Source of the DNA: Sphingobacteriales bacterium
GTDB taxonomy: Bacteria; Bacteroidota; Bacteroidia; Chitinophagales; Chitinophagaceae
Length of the DNA stretch: 64,000 nucleotides
Assembly (NCBI GenBank): GCA_027484425.1
Contig: JAIXSZ010000081.1
Span: forward strand, 186,001 to 250,000
Direction of reading: 5' to 3'
The notes beneath the pieces were generated by a model. The model saw only the letters and a program-made list of their open reading frames with translations. It ran no database searches and was not told the origin of the DNA. Made by a program: the position numbers and the translations under genes. Below are positions 19,671-28,265 of the stretch, one piece after another (positions within the stretch are counted from its first letter, which is position 1; the number at the start of each line of letters is the position of its first letter).

Positions 19671-20513
19671 CTAATTAAACTTATCGTGTTGGTTGTAAGT
19701 ATCGTATGTGTTCCACCAAGCCCACTCTTTCCATCCACCTGAGAATGGCATTATGATGAGCGATGCCATGAGATGTCCACTAGAGCTTATCGTGAATGGA
19801 CCATCATTGTATGTACCCACTTTGCGGTTCACATCGAGTAGATTGATATTTCCTGCAGAATACATAAACCTCAACTTCCAGCAAAAGGCTGTAAAAAAAG
19901 AAAGATCCAACTTTGCATACGGTGTAAACCCATATCCATACTGTGCCTTGAAGCTACTTACGTCTGGTAATGTAGTCATTGTAAACTGTGGCATAATACC
20001 TGCTCCAAGTGCCAGCCCCAACGGGAGTCGCTTTGTAAGTATAGCATCTGTACCCAATTTGTAGTCGATACCTATGGGCAAAGCTATCTGCATGGTAGTT
20101 GCATTCAATGGTGTTGGGTCAGCTTTGTAGCTACCATCGGTACCATACGTTTGGTTCAGGTCTGCCCAAGTATTCATATTGCCCACTAGGTGTATGGTAG
20201 CAGCCCAGCAGCTTATGTGACCAGTAGCCTTAAATGGTAATGCCAATCCTATAGTACCACCAAAACCCATAGAGCTGATAGCACGTTTGGCAGTAGTGTC
20301 TCCTCTATATAACCCGTTAGATCCGTTTACACGCACCACACCTGTAAAATTACCCGACGCCATCACCAGTCCTCCACCTATTTCATAACGCTTAAGGTTT
20401 CTGAAATTGCTGAGAAATGGGGATACAGTGTGCTGGTATTGTGCCATAACCATATCTGGCATCAACACAAACAATATCGCAAATACAATACAGGCTTTCC
20501 TGATCAGTTTCAT
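19671..20513 (-). CDS. Putative outer-membrane beta-barrel protein
   Basis: 280 aa with a signal peptide (cleaved near VMAQ, residue 25) and alternating amphipathic strands throughout, Gly/aromatic rich, with short Asp/Asn turns, as expected of an 8-12-strand barrel. The tail (WWNTYDTYNQHDKFN) lacks a terminal Phe-type insertion motif. No family recognised. Flanked by glycosyltransferase genes on one side and the divergent SET-domain gene on the other. Confidence 0.55.
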   Translation of the reverse strand: MKLIRKACIVFAILFVLMPDMVMAQYQHTVSPFLSNFRNLKRYEIGGGLVMASGNFTGVVRVNGSNGLYRGDTTAKRAISSMGFGGTIGLALPFKATGHISCWAATIHLVGNMNTWADLNQTYGTDGSYKADPTPLNATTMQIALPIGIDYKLGTDAILTKRLPLGLALGAGIMPQFTMTTLPDVSSFKAQYGYGFTPYAKLDLSFFTAFCWKLRFMYSAGNINLLDVNRKVGTYNDGPFTISSSGHLMASLIIMPFSGGWKEWAWWNTYDTYNQHDKFN

Positions 20514-20614
20514 ACTAAAGTGCCTTTGGGTTGTAAATATATAAAAAGACTATTAAAAATACTATTTTACACCGAATTCAACTAACCCAGTATTCTAGCG
20601 CTCAAGTTACGCCT

Positions 20615-21001
20615 ATGCCAAAACCAGACATTTACCTCGCCCATACCCCCGGTAAAGGCAGGGGCATGTTCACTCGCAAAGCCATTAAAGCAGAAACTAT
20701 TATAGAAACAGCACCCGTCATTGTGATGACACATGAGGAGCGCCTGCACCTAGACCAAACTATACTGCACAACTATATCTTTGAGTGGCAGCCTGATGGA
20801 CAGCAACTATGCTGTATGGCGCTGGGGCTGATACCGATGTATAACCACTCTTATCAGTCTAACTGTGAGTATTATATGGACTACGACAACAACGAGATAT
20901 TCATACAAGCCGTTCGTAATATATTGCCGGGCGAAGAGCTCACCATCAACTACAATGCAACCTGGAATGACGAAACCAAACTTTGGTTTGATGCTATATA
21001 G
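20615..21001 (+). CDS. SET domain-containing protein (putative protein-lysine methyltransferase)
   Basis: 128-aa stand-alone SET domain. Motifs: GKGRGMFT (residues 13-20), MYNHSYQSN (N77-H78, SAM-binding NHS/C type) and GEELTINY (106-113). These match the SAM- and substrate-binding core of SET lysine methyltransferases; the pre- and post-SET cysteines of eukaryotic enzymes are missing. Length is close to the minimal domain. Target unknown. Converges with lolA across a hairpin. Confidence 0.85.
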   Translation: MPKPDIYLAHTPGKGRGMFTRKAIKAETIIETAPVIVMTHEERLHLDQTILHNYIFEWQPDGQQLCCMALGLIPMYNHSYQSNCEYYMDYDNNEIFIQAVRNILPGEELTINYNATWNDETKLWFDAI

Positions 21002-21019
21002 CCCCTGTAATAAACTGAA

Positions 21020-21060
21020 AGCGAACCACCCCCATTGTTAGGTTGCAGTTCGCTATTTTA
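21020..21060. terminator. Hairpin between converging SET and lolA genes
   Basis: AGCGAAC (21020-21026) pairs with GTTCGCT (21048-21054); an inner ACC/GGT extends it; followed by TATTTTAT. Confidence 0.55.
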
Positions 21061-21095
21061 TATGTAATGCCCAGCAAATGGTCTGGCAACTATTC

Positions 21096-21752
21096 TTATC
21101 TCAGATCCACCACCTCTACACCTGCGTGCTCTTTAGTGTTCCAGCTGAATTTGCTATCAGATATATCAGCATTCTGTACCACATTACTGATTGTTATAGC
21201 GTATTTGTTGCCGTTTTTTTCCCAGTAGGTACCACCTGCTATCATAGCGGTAGCCTTGTCTACTGCCAACTCTATTTTAGCCAGTTGTTTGCTCCTGTCG
21301 TGGGGTATCAACTCCACTATATCACAGTTTTTACCCTGCTCCTTGCGCTCACCCTTGTAGGTATAGTTATACTCTTTTTCAAAAAAACTAGGTGTAAACA
21401 ACTTAGCTGGTGACATTGTCTGCTCAGCAGGGTTATACTTTGTTACTTGAACTTCTTTAGCCTCTGCATTGTATGTCCACACAGTAGCATTGTCGCACAG
21501 GATCTGTTGCGAACCGATCGACACATGATACTTTTGCCCTTTTAGCATTAGCGAACCTTTTCTGGTGTCAGTGACACTACCACCCTTTCCGCCAGTTAGT
21601 TTCAGGGCGAAGTCAGCCTTCATCGTCTTCAGGCCGCTCACCTTTTTGCTTACACCATCCAGTACAGCTTTAGCCTTAGGGTCGTGTTGTGCCCATACAC
21701 TCTGCCCCAGACCCAACGCCAGAGCAATACTTATTGTAACAAAATACTTCAT
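21096..21752 (-). CDS. lolA: Outer-membrane lipoprotein carrier LolA-like protein
   Basis: 218-aa periplasmic protein. Signal peptide to about residue 21 (SVWAQ), then the LolA-fold pattern: MKADFALKL, GSLMLKGQKYHVS, CDNATVWTYNAEAKEVQV and VELIPHDRSKQLAKIELAVD. LolA shuttles lipoproteins from the inner to the outer membrane. The frame extends to 21800 but the ATG at 21752 begins the signal peptide and follows a TACTTTTG box. LolB/LolCDE are not in the window. Confidence 0.85.
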   Translation of the reverse strand: MKYFVTISIALALGLGQSVWAQHDPKAKAVLDGVSKKVSGLKTMKADFALKLTGGKGGSVTDTRKGSLMLKGQKYHVSIGSQQILCDNATVWTYNAEAKEVQVTKYNPAEQTMSPAKLFTPSFFEKEYNYTYKGERKEQGKNCDIVELIPHDRSKQLAKIELAVDKATAMIAGGTYWEKNGNKYAITISNVVQNADISDSKFSWNTKEHAGVEVVDLR

Positions 21753-21787
21753 GAAAACAGATTTGATTATTATTGTTTTATGCTCCG

Positions 21788-21795
21788 CAAAAGTA
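21788..21795 (-). promoter_or_regulatory. -7 box of lolA (TACTTTTG)
   Basis: Exact TAnnTTTG match on the minus strand, 36 bases before the lolA ATG. It lies inside the longer frame and so supports the shorter start. Confidence 0.5.
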
Positions 21796-21950
21796 AACAA
21801 ACAAATCTATGTATTATGTTAATCCATGCTGCCAAACACACTACTATTGTTGGTAGGATTTTATTCAATATTAAATGTGCTCTTGCCTTTTTAGCTAAAA
21901 TTGCTGTTGATAGGACAATTTTAGTCTTTCTTTTGACAGTGCCTTGTTTT

Positions 21951-22785
21951 CATATTGCGTTTAAGTTTAATTTCCGGTTTGTTTCCGGTGTTTTCATGTG
22001 TTTTGAGACTTAACTCGTTGATTATCAATACTATTCACTTTTCCGGTATGCATGCATTTTCCGGTATTTCATAGTTTTTTTTGGAGCGAGGAAGAGAGCG
22101 GGACCGGAGGGACAACCGAAGGGGCTGTGTTTCCGGTTTGTTTCCGGTGTTTTCATGTGTTTTGGGGCTTAACTCGTTGATTATCAATACTATTCACTTT
22201 TCCGGTATGCATGGATTTTACGGTTGGGTTTTTCGAGAAAATAATATTTGGGATTTTAGAATTTCAGGATTGGGTGCTGTGGTTTTGTAGTCATATTGCG
22301 TTTAAGTTTAATTTCCGGTTTGTTTCCGGTGTTTTCATGCGTTTTGGTGCTTAACTCATTGATTGTCAATACTATTCACTTTTCCGGTATAGATGCATTT
22401 TCCGGTATTTCATAGGTTTTTTGGGAGCGAGGAAGAGAGCGGGACCAGAGGGACAACCGAAGGGGCTGTGTTTCCGGTTTGTTTCCGGTGTTTTCATGTG
22501 TTTTGAGACTTAACTCGTTGATTATCAATACTATTCACTTTTCCGGTATGCATGCAGTTTCTGTTTGATTTTTGTCTGAACCATTGATTCATCTGATTGA
22601 TTTGATTTTCAGGATGTGGGTTGTATGGGTATTGAGGTTTTATGTTCATATTTTATTTATTGTTTATCTATTTTTTTGCCGGTTTTTTGCCGGTTGTTTC
22701 ATGTGTTTTGGTACGTAAGTGATTGATTATCAATACCATTCATTTTTGCAGGTTGTATGCATTTGCCGGTAGTTTTTGCGGTAAG
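21951..22785. repeat. Irregular tandem repeat, five copies
   Basis: Core units begin with TTTCCGGTTTGTTTCCGG at 21971, 22130, 22312 and 22471, plus a diverged fifth from about 22674. Each runs through the palindromic TTGATTATCAA to CTTTTCCGGTATGCATG, about 85 bp. Spacing alternates 159, 182, 159 bp: copies 1 and 3 are followed by a GC-rich block (GAGCGAGGAAGAGAGCGG..), copies 2 and 4 by AT-rich sequence, giving a 341-bp super-unit repeated twice. Copies 1-4 are almost identical, so duplication is recent. No protein frame is conserved across copies. Confidence 0.9.
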
Positions 22786-23010
22786 GTGTGGCACACTTTT
22801 GAAAGTGTCGGGTGGTGTGGATGATGTGTGGTGCAGAGGGCTTGAGAAATGAGCTACTGACATAATGATAATTTGGTTTAAAGGAAAGTGGATAAATAGA
22901 ATGCGCTATACTGATGCCGCAAAAAGTGGGCCAATATGGGTAGATTGGGGTGGTGGCAGAGAGTAAGATATCCACAATTTGGAATGTAATATTTCTGCAA
23001 GTGAGGGTTA

Positions 23011-23093
23011 GTAGCTGGATAAGTAAACGACAGCTTCATAGCCCTGATTTCGCTAAGTGCCTTACGGAAAAAGCTGGAGACACAACGACCACG
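23011..23093. repeat. Dispersed repeat R1, copy a (left of higBA)
   Basis: About 85 bp, roughly 85% identical to 23901-23985 by eye, in direct orientation. Shared landmarks: GTAGCTG, CCCTGATTTCGCT, AGTGCCTTA, GGAAAAA and GACAACGAC/ACAACGAC. Together with copy b it brackets the toxin-antitoxin genes. Confidence 0.75.
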
Positions 23094-23111
23094 GAAGAAG
23101 TAAATAAACGC

Positions 23112-23128
23112 GTAACCATATTGGTTAC
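23112..23128. promoter_or_regulatory. Palindromic operator candidate of higBA
   Basis: Perfect inverted repeat GTAACCATATTGGTTAC (7-bp arms, 3-bp spacer), located just upstream of the -7 box and covering the -33 area. HigA-type antitoxins repress their own operon through such palindromes. Confidence 0.6.
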
Positions 23129-23135
23129 TATTTTC

Positions 23136-23143
23136 TACCTTTG
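23136..23143 (+). promoter_or_regulatory. -7 box of higBA (TACCTTTG)
   Basis: Exact TAnnTTTG match 14 bases before the higB ATG and 7 bases after the palindrome. Confidence 0.6.
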
Positions 23144-23157
23144 TGAAAATGTGAGGT

Positions 23158-23466
23158 ATGAATGTTTACAATCTCAGTTCTATTATTTCGTTTTACACCA
23201 CACACCCAGACTGTAAACAAAGTCTTCAGAAATGGTATCATGATGTACTAAGTAGGCGATGGCTAAAGCCGGCTGATATTACAAAAGACTATAACATGGC
23301 TCGGACAATAAAAAACAACAGGGTTATATTCAAAATTATTGAAAACGACTATCGTCTGATTGCTGAGATTAACTATGAAAAGGGATGGTTGTTTATAAAA
23401 TTTATAGGTACACATGCAGCCTATGATAGGATAGATGCTGAAAATATAAACCAGTTTAAAAAGTAA
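23158..23466 (+). CDS. higB: HigB-type mRNA interferase toxin
   Basis: 102-aa RelE-fold toxin of the HigB/COG4680 type, which cleaves mRNA on the ribosome. Typical pattern: FYTTHPDCKQSLQKWYHDV near the N-terminus, IKNNRVIFKIIENDYRLIAEI in the middle, and FIKFIGTHAAYDRID with the conserved His/Tyr near the C-terminus. Full length. The antitoxin gene follows after 5 bases; toxin-first order is usual for higBA. Confidence 0.9.
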   Translation: MNVYNLSSIISFYTTHPDCKQSLQKWYHDVLSRRWLKPADITKDYNMARTIKNNRVIFKIIENDYRLIAEINYEKGWLFIKFIGTHAAYDRIDAENINQFKK

Positions 23467-23471
23467 ATAGT

Positions 23472-23828
23472 ATGACGCTAAGTATCATAAAAACCAAAGA
23501 CCAATATCTGGCAGCACTGGAAAGATTTGAAAGTATTTTTCAGTGTAGTGCAGGCACGCCCGAAAGTGATGAGGCAGATGTATTAGCATTGCTGATAAAA
23601 AACTATGAGGAGCAGCACTATGTGATAGACGCCCCTGACCCTATAGCTGCAATACAGTACCGGATGGAACAACAGGGAATGACCAATAAAGAACTGGCAG
23701 CGATATTGGGATATAAAAGTAGGGTAACAGATATATTCAGAAGAAACAGAAAACTGAATCTGAATATGATAAGAAAGCTGCACGAACTGTTGCATATTCC
23801 GTTGCAATCTCTTGTAAAAGAGTATTAG
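23472..23828 (+). CDS. higA: HigA-type antitoxin (XRE helix-turn-helix)
   Basis: 118-aa antitoxin that neutralises HigB and represses the operon. The N-terminal half (about 1-60) matches the COG5499 type; the C-terminal half carries a Cro/CI helix-turn-helix (MTNKELAAILGYKSRVTDIF, about residues 71-90). Co-transcribed with higB. Candidate binding site: the palindrome at 23112-23128. Confidence 0.9.
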   Translation: MTLSIIKTKDQYLAALERFESIFQCSAGTPESDEADVLALLIKNYEEQHYVIDAPDPIAAIQYRMEQQGMTNKELAAILGYKSRVTDIFRRNRKLNLNMIRKLHELLHIPLQSLVKEY

Positions 23829-23900
23829 AAGGAACTAGGCTGTAAAATACCTATGGGAGTTTCAATTGATCTGAAGGAACAACTGGAACAACGAGTGCTG

Positions 23901-23985
23901 GTAGCTGAATAAATAAACGTCAACTTCATAACCCTGATTTCGCTGAGTGCCTTAAAGGAAAAACTGCAGAGACAACGACGACGGA
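23901..23985. repeat. Dispersed repeat R1, copy b (right of higBA)
   Basis: Direct-repeat partner of 23011-23093, offset 890 bp. Between them lies exactly the higBA module with its control region. Confidence 0.75.
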
Positions 23986-24158
23986 TCCACAATTTTAGTT
24001 TTCGTAAACGAACACATGTGGTGATAGGGAGCGAGTGAAACACTAGTCGAAGCGGGTATTGATAACCGATAAAAACTACTATGGTACAAGTTCAGGTATA
24101 TCTATTGAAGCATAGAAATTAATTATTGACCTTCCAAAAGTCAGGCATAACAATTGCA

Positions 24159-24166
24159 TATTTTTG
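24159..24166 (+). promoter_or_regulatory. -7 box TATTTTTG of the T9SS gene at 24187
   Basis: Exact TAnnTTTG match 20 bases before the ATG; no clear -33 TTG at standard distance. Confidence 0.5.
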
Positions 24167-24186
24167 TTCAATTCTAAATAGATTTT

Positions 24187-25482
24187 ATGAAACATTACTT
24201 TCTATCGATCCTACTGGTATCATCTGCATTTACAGCGCAGGCACAGTCTACAAGCGTGTTCTATGGATTGGCAAGGAGAAATACTCCAGACAACTCTGTT
24301 TATCTTTCTACTGTAAATACCTCAACAGGAGTAGTCACCAACATAAGTACTACTTCACTTTCTACCTATGTGAACCTAACTGGTGCAGCGCTGGACCCAT
24401 ATAATAACCATTTTCATTTTATGGGTGCTAATGAAATCAAAACTGTTGACCTTACCACTGGAAGTACGACCAGAAGTGTAGCTATTTCTAATCCGATAGC
24501 GGATAGCTATTTTGACAATTACAGATTTAATAATTCAGACACGACATTGTATGGCCTGGCACATAGGGTGTTGTATGACTCCACCAGTATGACCAGTACT
24601 ACCGAGGTATATCTTGCTACTATTAATACCACTACTGGCGTAATAACTCAATTATCTCCAACGTCGTTGAGTAATGGTTACGCGCTGTCGGGCAGTGCTA
24701 TTGACCCCTACGAAAAAGTATTCTATTACTCGACAGGGACGAAATTTATAGGTGTGGATATGTACACTGGTGGCATTTACTCTAATGTAACCATGGTGAT
24801 ACCAAATGGTATCATGTTTGACAACTTTGCTTACAGTTGTGCTGATTCATCGATTTATGGTCTTATCAGACAAAACTATTATGATACTATCTATGACCCT
24901 ACTGACCCAACGGTGTATTATACAGAGGTGGATTCAACCACCATACATTTGGGCAAGATAGACCCTAACACTGGTGTAGTATCTGCGATTTCACCTTTTT
25001 CGTTAGACCAAGGGGGATATAGCTTAAATTCTGGTGCTACAATTGATCCGTATACGATGACTTACTATTACAACAATGGATATGAACTGATAGGTGTATC
25101 ACTGACAACAGGCCTAATGACAGTAAGAGAAACACTGACAAATGTGAATGGACAGTTCTTTGAACTGATGCGCATTGATGCTAATTGCATAACTGCTACA
25201 TTGCCAGCCCGTCAGGCTCCCGGCGCAACAAATGTATCTGATTACAATAAAACTAAAGTTGCCTCTGTTTCTCCTAACCCTGCTACTGAATTTATAAACA
25301 TAACCACCTCATCTACTGTGAATGAAGTTGTTGTTATGAACAACCTGGGACAAGTAGTGGTAAAGGAAACACTAAAAGGAAACAAACCACAGATAAATGT
25401 ATCGGGTCTGGTACCTGGTAGTTACATTGTTAGGATAGCTACTGATGGTGGTATTACCACTTGTAGATTTATTAAGCAGTAA
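24187..25482 (+). CDS. T9SS type A sorting domain protein, beta-propeller-like
   Basis: 431-aa secreted protein. Signal peptide to about residue 19 (TAQAQ). The body has three or four repeating units with VYLATINTTTGVITQLSP-like strands and DPY..N/F..TG landmarks, resembling a propeller fold. The last about 75 residues are a type A sorting domain (VSPNPATEFINI, MNNLGQVVV, GLVPGSYIVRI, FIKQ) that directs export through the type IX system and is cleaved at the surface. No catalytic motif seen; a binding or adhesive role is possible. Confidence 0.8.
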   Translation: MKHYFLSILLVSSAFTAQAQSTSVFYGLARRNTPDNSVYLSTVNTSTGVVTNISTTSLSTYVNLTGAALDPYNNHFHFMGANEIKTVDLTTGSTTRSVAISNPIADSYFDNYRFNNSDTTLYGLAHRVLYDSTSMTSTTEVYLATINTTTGVITQLSPTSLSNGYALSGSAIDPYEKVFYYSTGTKFIGVDMYTGGIYSNVTMVIPNGIMFDNFAYSCADSSIYGLIRQNYYDTIYDPTDPTVYYTEVDSTTIHLGKIDPNTGVVSAISPFSLDQGGYSLNSGATIDPYTMTYYYNNGYELIGVSLTTGLMTVRETLTNVNGQFFELMRIDANCITATLPARQAPGATNVSDYNKTKVASVSPNPATEFINITTSSTVNEVVVMNNLGQVVVKETLKGNKPQINVSGLVPGSYIVRIATDGGITTCRFIKQ

Positions 25483-25726
25483 GGCAACCAACCTGTAAAA
25501 ATAGTGAGCTAGCATGGGTGTGGTAGTAATTATGCTATCTCCCTTTTTGAGATGTGGGATTATGGTCAATGCCGAACGCCAATGGCTACGGAAAAGCTGG
25601 AGTGACTTAAAAAAATCATGTAGCGGCAAAAAAGTGAAAGTATTTGGGAGATAGATTTTATTGGCTGTTATGGTTGCCCCGAGGGAACAACTGGAGTTTC
25701 TGTAATTTTACAAAAAGCCAAAGCGG

Positions 25727-26440
25727 ATGAGTAATGAACAACTGGCTGAAGAACGCCCTTCAGAGCTTGTTTTGTACCACATAAAGTATATGTCACCACT
25801 GGCTCAGACCATCGGTGTTTTGACAGCAATATGCTCTCCTGTCTTGTTTATACTGATTATTGCCATTTTGAAGTTGAATGGTTTTATACTTATCTGCGGT
25901 TTGCCTATACTAGCTGTCGCAATTTACTATTTCTTCAAGAATTTCCTAACTCAGAGAATGACCGTTTCGTTTGCTGATGGAGGCATGCACGTTAAGTATT
26001 CTTCAAAACCCTTTTTCGATAAGGAGTATGATAGGGTTGTTTTCCCTAAAGACATAATGTCCTACGAAACTACAGATTTTAAATATCAGGGCCTAATACT
26101 TCACCTGGTCGACGGAACAAAACTGGGCGCTACAAAAGCTGAGCACGAGCAAGAAAACGATTTTGTGAAAGTTAAAGAACTTATTATGGCTATGATAGCG
26201 GTGGAAAACGCTTCTGGAAGCGCACGAATGGTTGAAAGGACTGATAATCAGTTTGAAGGCAAAAGAGGAGCGAAGCTAGCTATTGTTTTTATTGTATTGA
26301 TTTGCCTGATGATCATTGGTATATTGTTTTTCCCTGACCGACATAAACCCAAAGACGTAGTTTTTGGGCTTGGGTATGTAGTGGTGATGCTTAGCTATGT
26401 GATTTACATATATAGTCAACAGAAAAAGAATAGGGACTAA
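25727..26440 (+). CDS. Unrecognised membrane protein
   Basis: 237 aa. Two adjacent hydrophobic segments near residues 28-72, a soluble middle region of about 110 residues with beta strands (MTVSFADGGMHVKY, LILHLVDGTKLGA), then two more hydrophobic segments near the C-terminus. The middle resembles a small PH-like or DUF-type domain but no family is recognised. A TAATTTTA element lies at 25703-25710, the same variant seen before the two minus-strand T9SS genes. Confidence 0.5.
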   Translation: MSNEQLAEERPSELVLYHIKYMSPLAQTIGVLTAICSPVLFILIIAILKLNGFILICGLPILAVAIYYFFKNFLTQRMTVSFADGGMHVKYSSKPFFDKEYDRVVFPKDIMSYETTDFKYQGLILHLVDGTKLGATKAEHEQENDFVKVKELIMAMIAVENASGSARMVERTDNQFEGKRGAKLAIVFIVLICLMIIGILFFPDRHKPKDVVFGLGYVVVMLSYVIYIYSQQKKNRD

Positions 26441-26575
26441 ATTTCTTATCACAGCAACTAGGGAAAAAAGTAAACTGCAGCTCTATTTTTCTACAGGGAT
26501 TGCCTTGGTCATGGTTGTACATTTCGCTTTTTTAAGGGTCAAGAGCCAGCCATAAGGAATAAGTTCAGCGTCGGC

Positions 26576-26631
26576 ACCCTGATGTCGGTGAGTCCCCCGC
26601 AGAAAAAGCGGGGAGACTCACCGAGGACGGA
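26576..26631. repeat. Dispersed repeat R1, copy c, with intact hairpin
   Basis: Aligns with copies a and b over ACCCTGAT.TCG.TGAGT..CC, GAAAAA and GAGAC...GA.GACGGA. Here the unit folds into a long hairpin: CGGTGAGTC (26586-26594) plus CCCGC (26596-26600) pair with GCGGG (26608-26612) and GACTCACCG (26615-26623) around AGAAAAA. Lies between two converging genes, so it may also stop transcription, although no T-run follows. Confidence 0.65.
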
Positions 26632-26660
26632 AGGAACAACTAGAACAACAGTTTTAGAAT

Positions 26661-28196
26661 CTACTTTAATATATAGATTATTTTGCTGAATATTATATTG
26701 CTATTGTCTGAAACTATTATCATGTAGTTGCCATTATCTAAGTCACCTACATCGATGGTTGTTTCGAAAGTATTTGACTTAATGTTAATGGACTTAATAG
26801 TTCTTCCTTGAGTATCTGTAATGGAAATAACATAATTACTAAGCCGTATGCTACTGCTGATGTGTAAGGTGTTTTGGGTAGGATTGGGATATACAGAAAA
26901 TTTATTCTTTTTAGAATCCGTAATATTTGCCGTCCATGGAGCAAAAACAGCAAGAAACAAATCAACTAAACCATGATTATGTAAAGTTGAGAAAGTACCG
27001 TTGCTTAAATAATAAGATCCACCAACCAAAACGGTACCGTCAGCCAAAGGATATACTATTTGCCCTCTATCTTTATCATTGCTGCTCATCACCATCTCAT
27101 GCAAGAGATTACCAGAACTATCTGTATGAACTAAGTACACATCATCGTAATTTTCATAATTAAATCCATTTATCCATACGCTGCCATCTGTAGCCTTGCA
27201 TATAGCCAATGGTACTTCGGTATTGGCAGTGCCATAGCAGTTGCTCCATACTATATTGCCTAAGGTATCAACCTCCACTACCCAATAGTCGCCACCACCG
27301 TGATAATTGACTACATCGTGGTCGGAGGAGCTGGTATTGACTGCCATGATGACACCACCTGAGCCATTGCTACAAGCAGCAGTAGCAGCATCGTGCGAGC
27401 TGCCCCCCATGCAACGATGCCACATGATGCCGCCTGTATCGTTGAGCCTAACCAAATATGCTGACCCACCACCAGGATTGCCAGTGCAATCGTAATCGTA
27501 AGACCCTGTACCACCTACTACATAAAACCCATTGTCGGGACCTGGCACCAATGCTGCGCCACTCTCATGCTCAGTGCCTCCTATTACCCTACTCCATACT
27601 TTGTATCCATTACTATCAACCTTGAGCAGCCAGATATCGAAAGTGCTCCAAGAGCCATAATGTGTAAGTACATTGGTATCTGTTCTGTGCGATTCGCCCA
27701 TCATTATATAACCACCATCGTTGGTGGGCATCATAGCATTGAGCAATGAACCAAATCCTTTGCTATAGTTGCGCTGCCAAATAGTATTGCCTGCGGCATC
27801 TTGTTTGGTGATAAGCCACCCCCATCCTGCTGTTGAGTTGAACAAACCACCTAAAACAACAGATTTGTCAGGTTTAGGGAAAATATGTAATAAAAAACTA
27901 TCTCCACTAAATCCATAACACTTAGACCATTCAATTACAGTTGCATTTTGGTTATATTTTATAAATATTTCTCTTTTTGAAATGTCATTACAAAATGAAT
28001 CTATGTTACCAGTCCCTATTGTTGAAGATGTTTCAATATGAATAATAAATCCGTCGTCTATAGTTTTTTTAATAGTGGGTGTAAACGCTTCGCCACCATT
28101 TCCCCCTATCCCTTTCAAAGAAAGCATGTGTGGCTCTGGCACCTGCGCCTGTGAGCAGAAAGGCAGAAAAAGGAAGAGAAAAAGGAGCTTTTTCAT
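26661..28196 (-). CDS. T9SS type A sorting domain protein with repeated propeller-like units
   Basis: 511-aa secreted protein. Signal peptide (MKKLLFLFLFLPFCSQAQ), then about six repeats built around DGGYIMMGES, YLVRLNDTGGIMWHRCMGGS and WVVEVDTLGNIVWSNCYG, a pattern common in surface proteins of Bacteroidota. The C-terminal about 75 residues form a type A sorting domain (FSVYPNPTQNTLHISS, ITDTQGRTI, DLDNGNYMIIVSD). No catalytic residues recognised. The signal peptide and upstream leader are near copies of those of the NHL-repeat gene at 31949. Confidence 0.8.
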   Translation of the reverse strand: MKKLLFLFLFLPFCSQAQVPEPHMLSLKGIGGNGGEAFTPTIKKTIDDGFIIHIETSSTIGTGNIDSFCNDISKREIFIKYNQNATVIEWSKCYGFSGDSFLLHIFPKPDKSVVLGGLFNSTAGWGWLITKQDAAGNTIWQRNYSKGFGSLLNAMMPTNDGGYIMMGESHRTDTNVLTHYGSWSTFDIWLLKVDSNGYKVWSRVIGGTEHESGAALVPGPDNGFYVVGGTGSYDYDCTGNPGGGSAYLVRLNDTGGIMWHRCMGGSSHDAATAACSNGSGGVIMAVNTSSSDHDVVNYHGGGDYWVVEVDTLGNIVWSNCYGTANTEVPLAICKATDGSVWINGFNYENYDDVYLVHTDSSGNLLHEMVMSSNDKDRGQIVYPLADGTVLVGGSYYLSNGTFSTLHNHGLVDLFLAVFAPWTANITDSKKNKFSVYPNPTQNTLHISSSIRLSNYVISITDTQGRTIKSINIKSNTFETTIDVGDLDNGNYMIIVSDNSNIIFSKIIYILK

Positions 28197-28216
28197 GGCA
28201 AGGAATATATGTATAC

Positions 28217-28224
28217 TAAAATTA
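28217..28224 (-). promoter_or_regulatory. Probable -7 variant TAATTTTA of the T9SS gene at 26661
   Basis: Lies about 20 bases before the ATG in a leader that matches the one before the 31949-33286 gene; the conservation between the two leaders is the main support. Confidence 0.35.
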
Positions 28225-28265
28225 AGGAATTATTATGTGATTTATGGGTCAGGGTGTGATAGGGA

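Larger units (their letters stand above)
21801..23157. other. Gene-free stretch upstream of higBA
   Basis: About 1.36 kb without a credible gene. Contains the five-copy repeat (21951-22785), unremarkable AT-rich sequence (22786-23010), dispersed repeat R1 copy a (23011-23093) and the higBA control region (23112-23143). The short open frames here lie within repeat copies or run across them. Confidence 0.75.
23829..24186. other. Spacer between higA and the T9SS gene
   Basis: 358 bp. Holds a GGAACAACTGGAACAAC block (about 23875-23892) also seen at 26630-26650, repeat R1 copy b (23901-23985) and a TATTTTTG -7 box at 24159-24166. The minus-strand frame here lies over the repeat and is not credible. 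Confidence 0.6.

Noticed and set aside
22081-22290. Small gene within the tandem repeat
   Set aside because: The frame spans repeat copy 2 and its tail; the equivalent frame is not kept in copy 4.
21951-22785. CRISPR array
   Set aside because: Repeat units are about 85 bp with alternating 159/182-bp periods and spacers that themselves repeat; no cas genes nearby.
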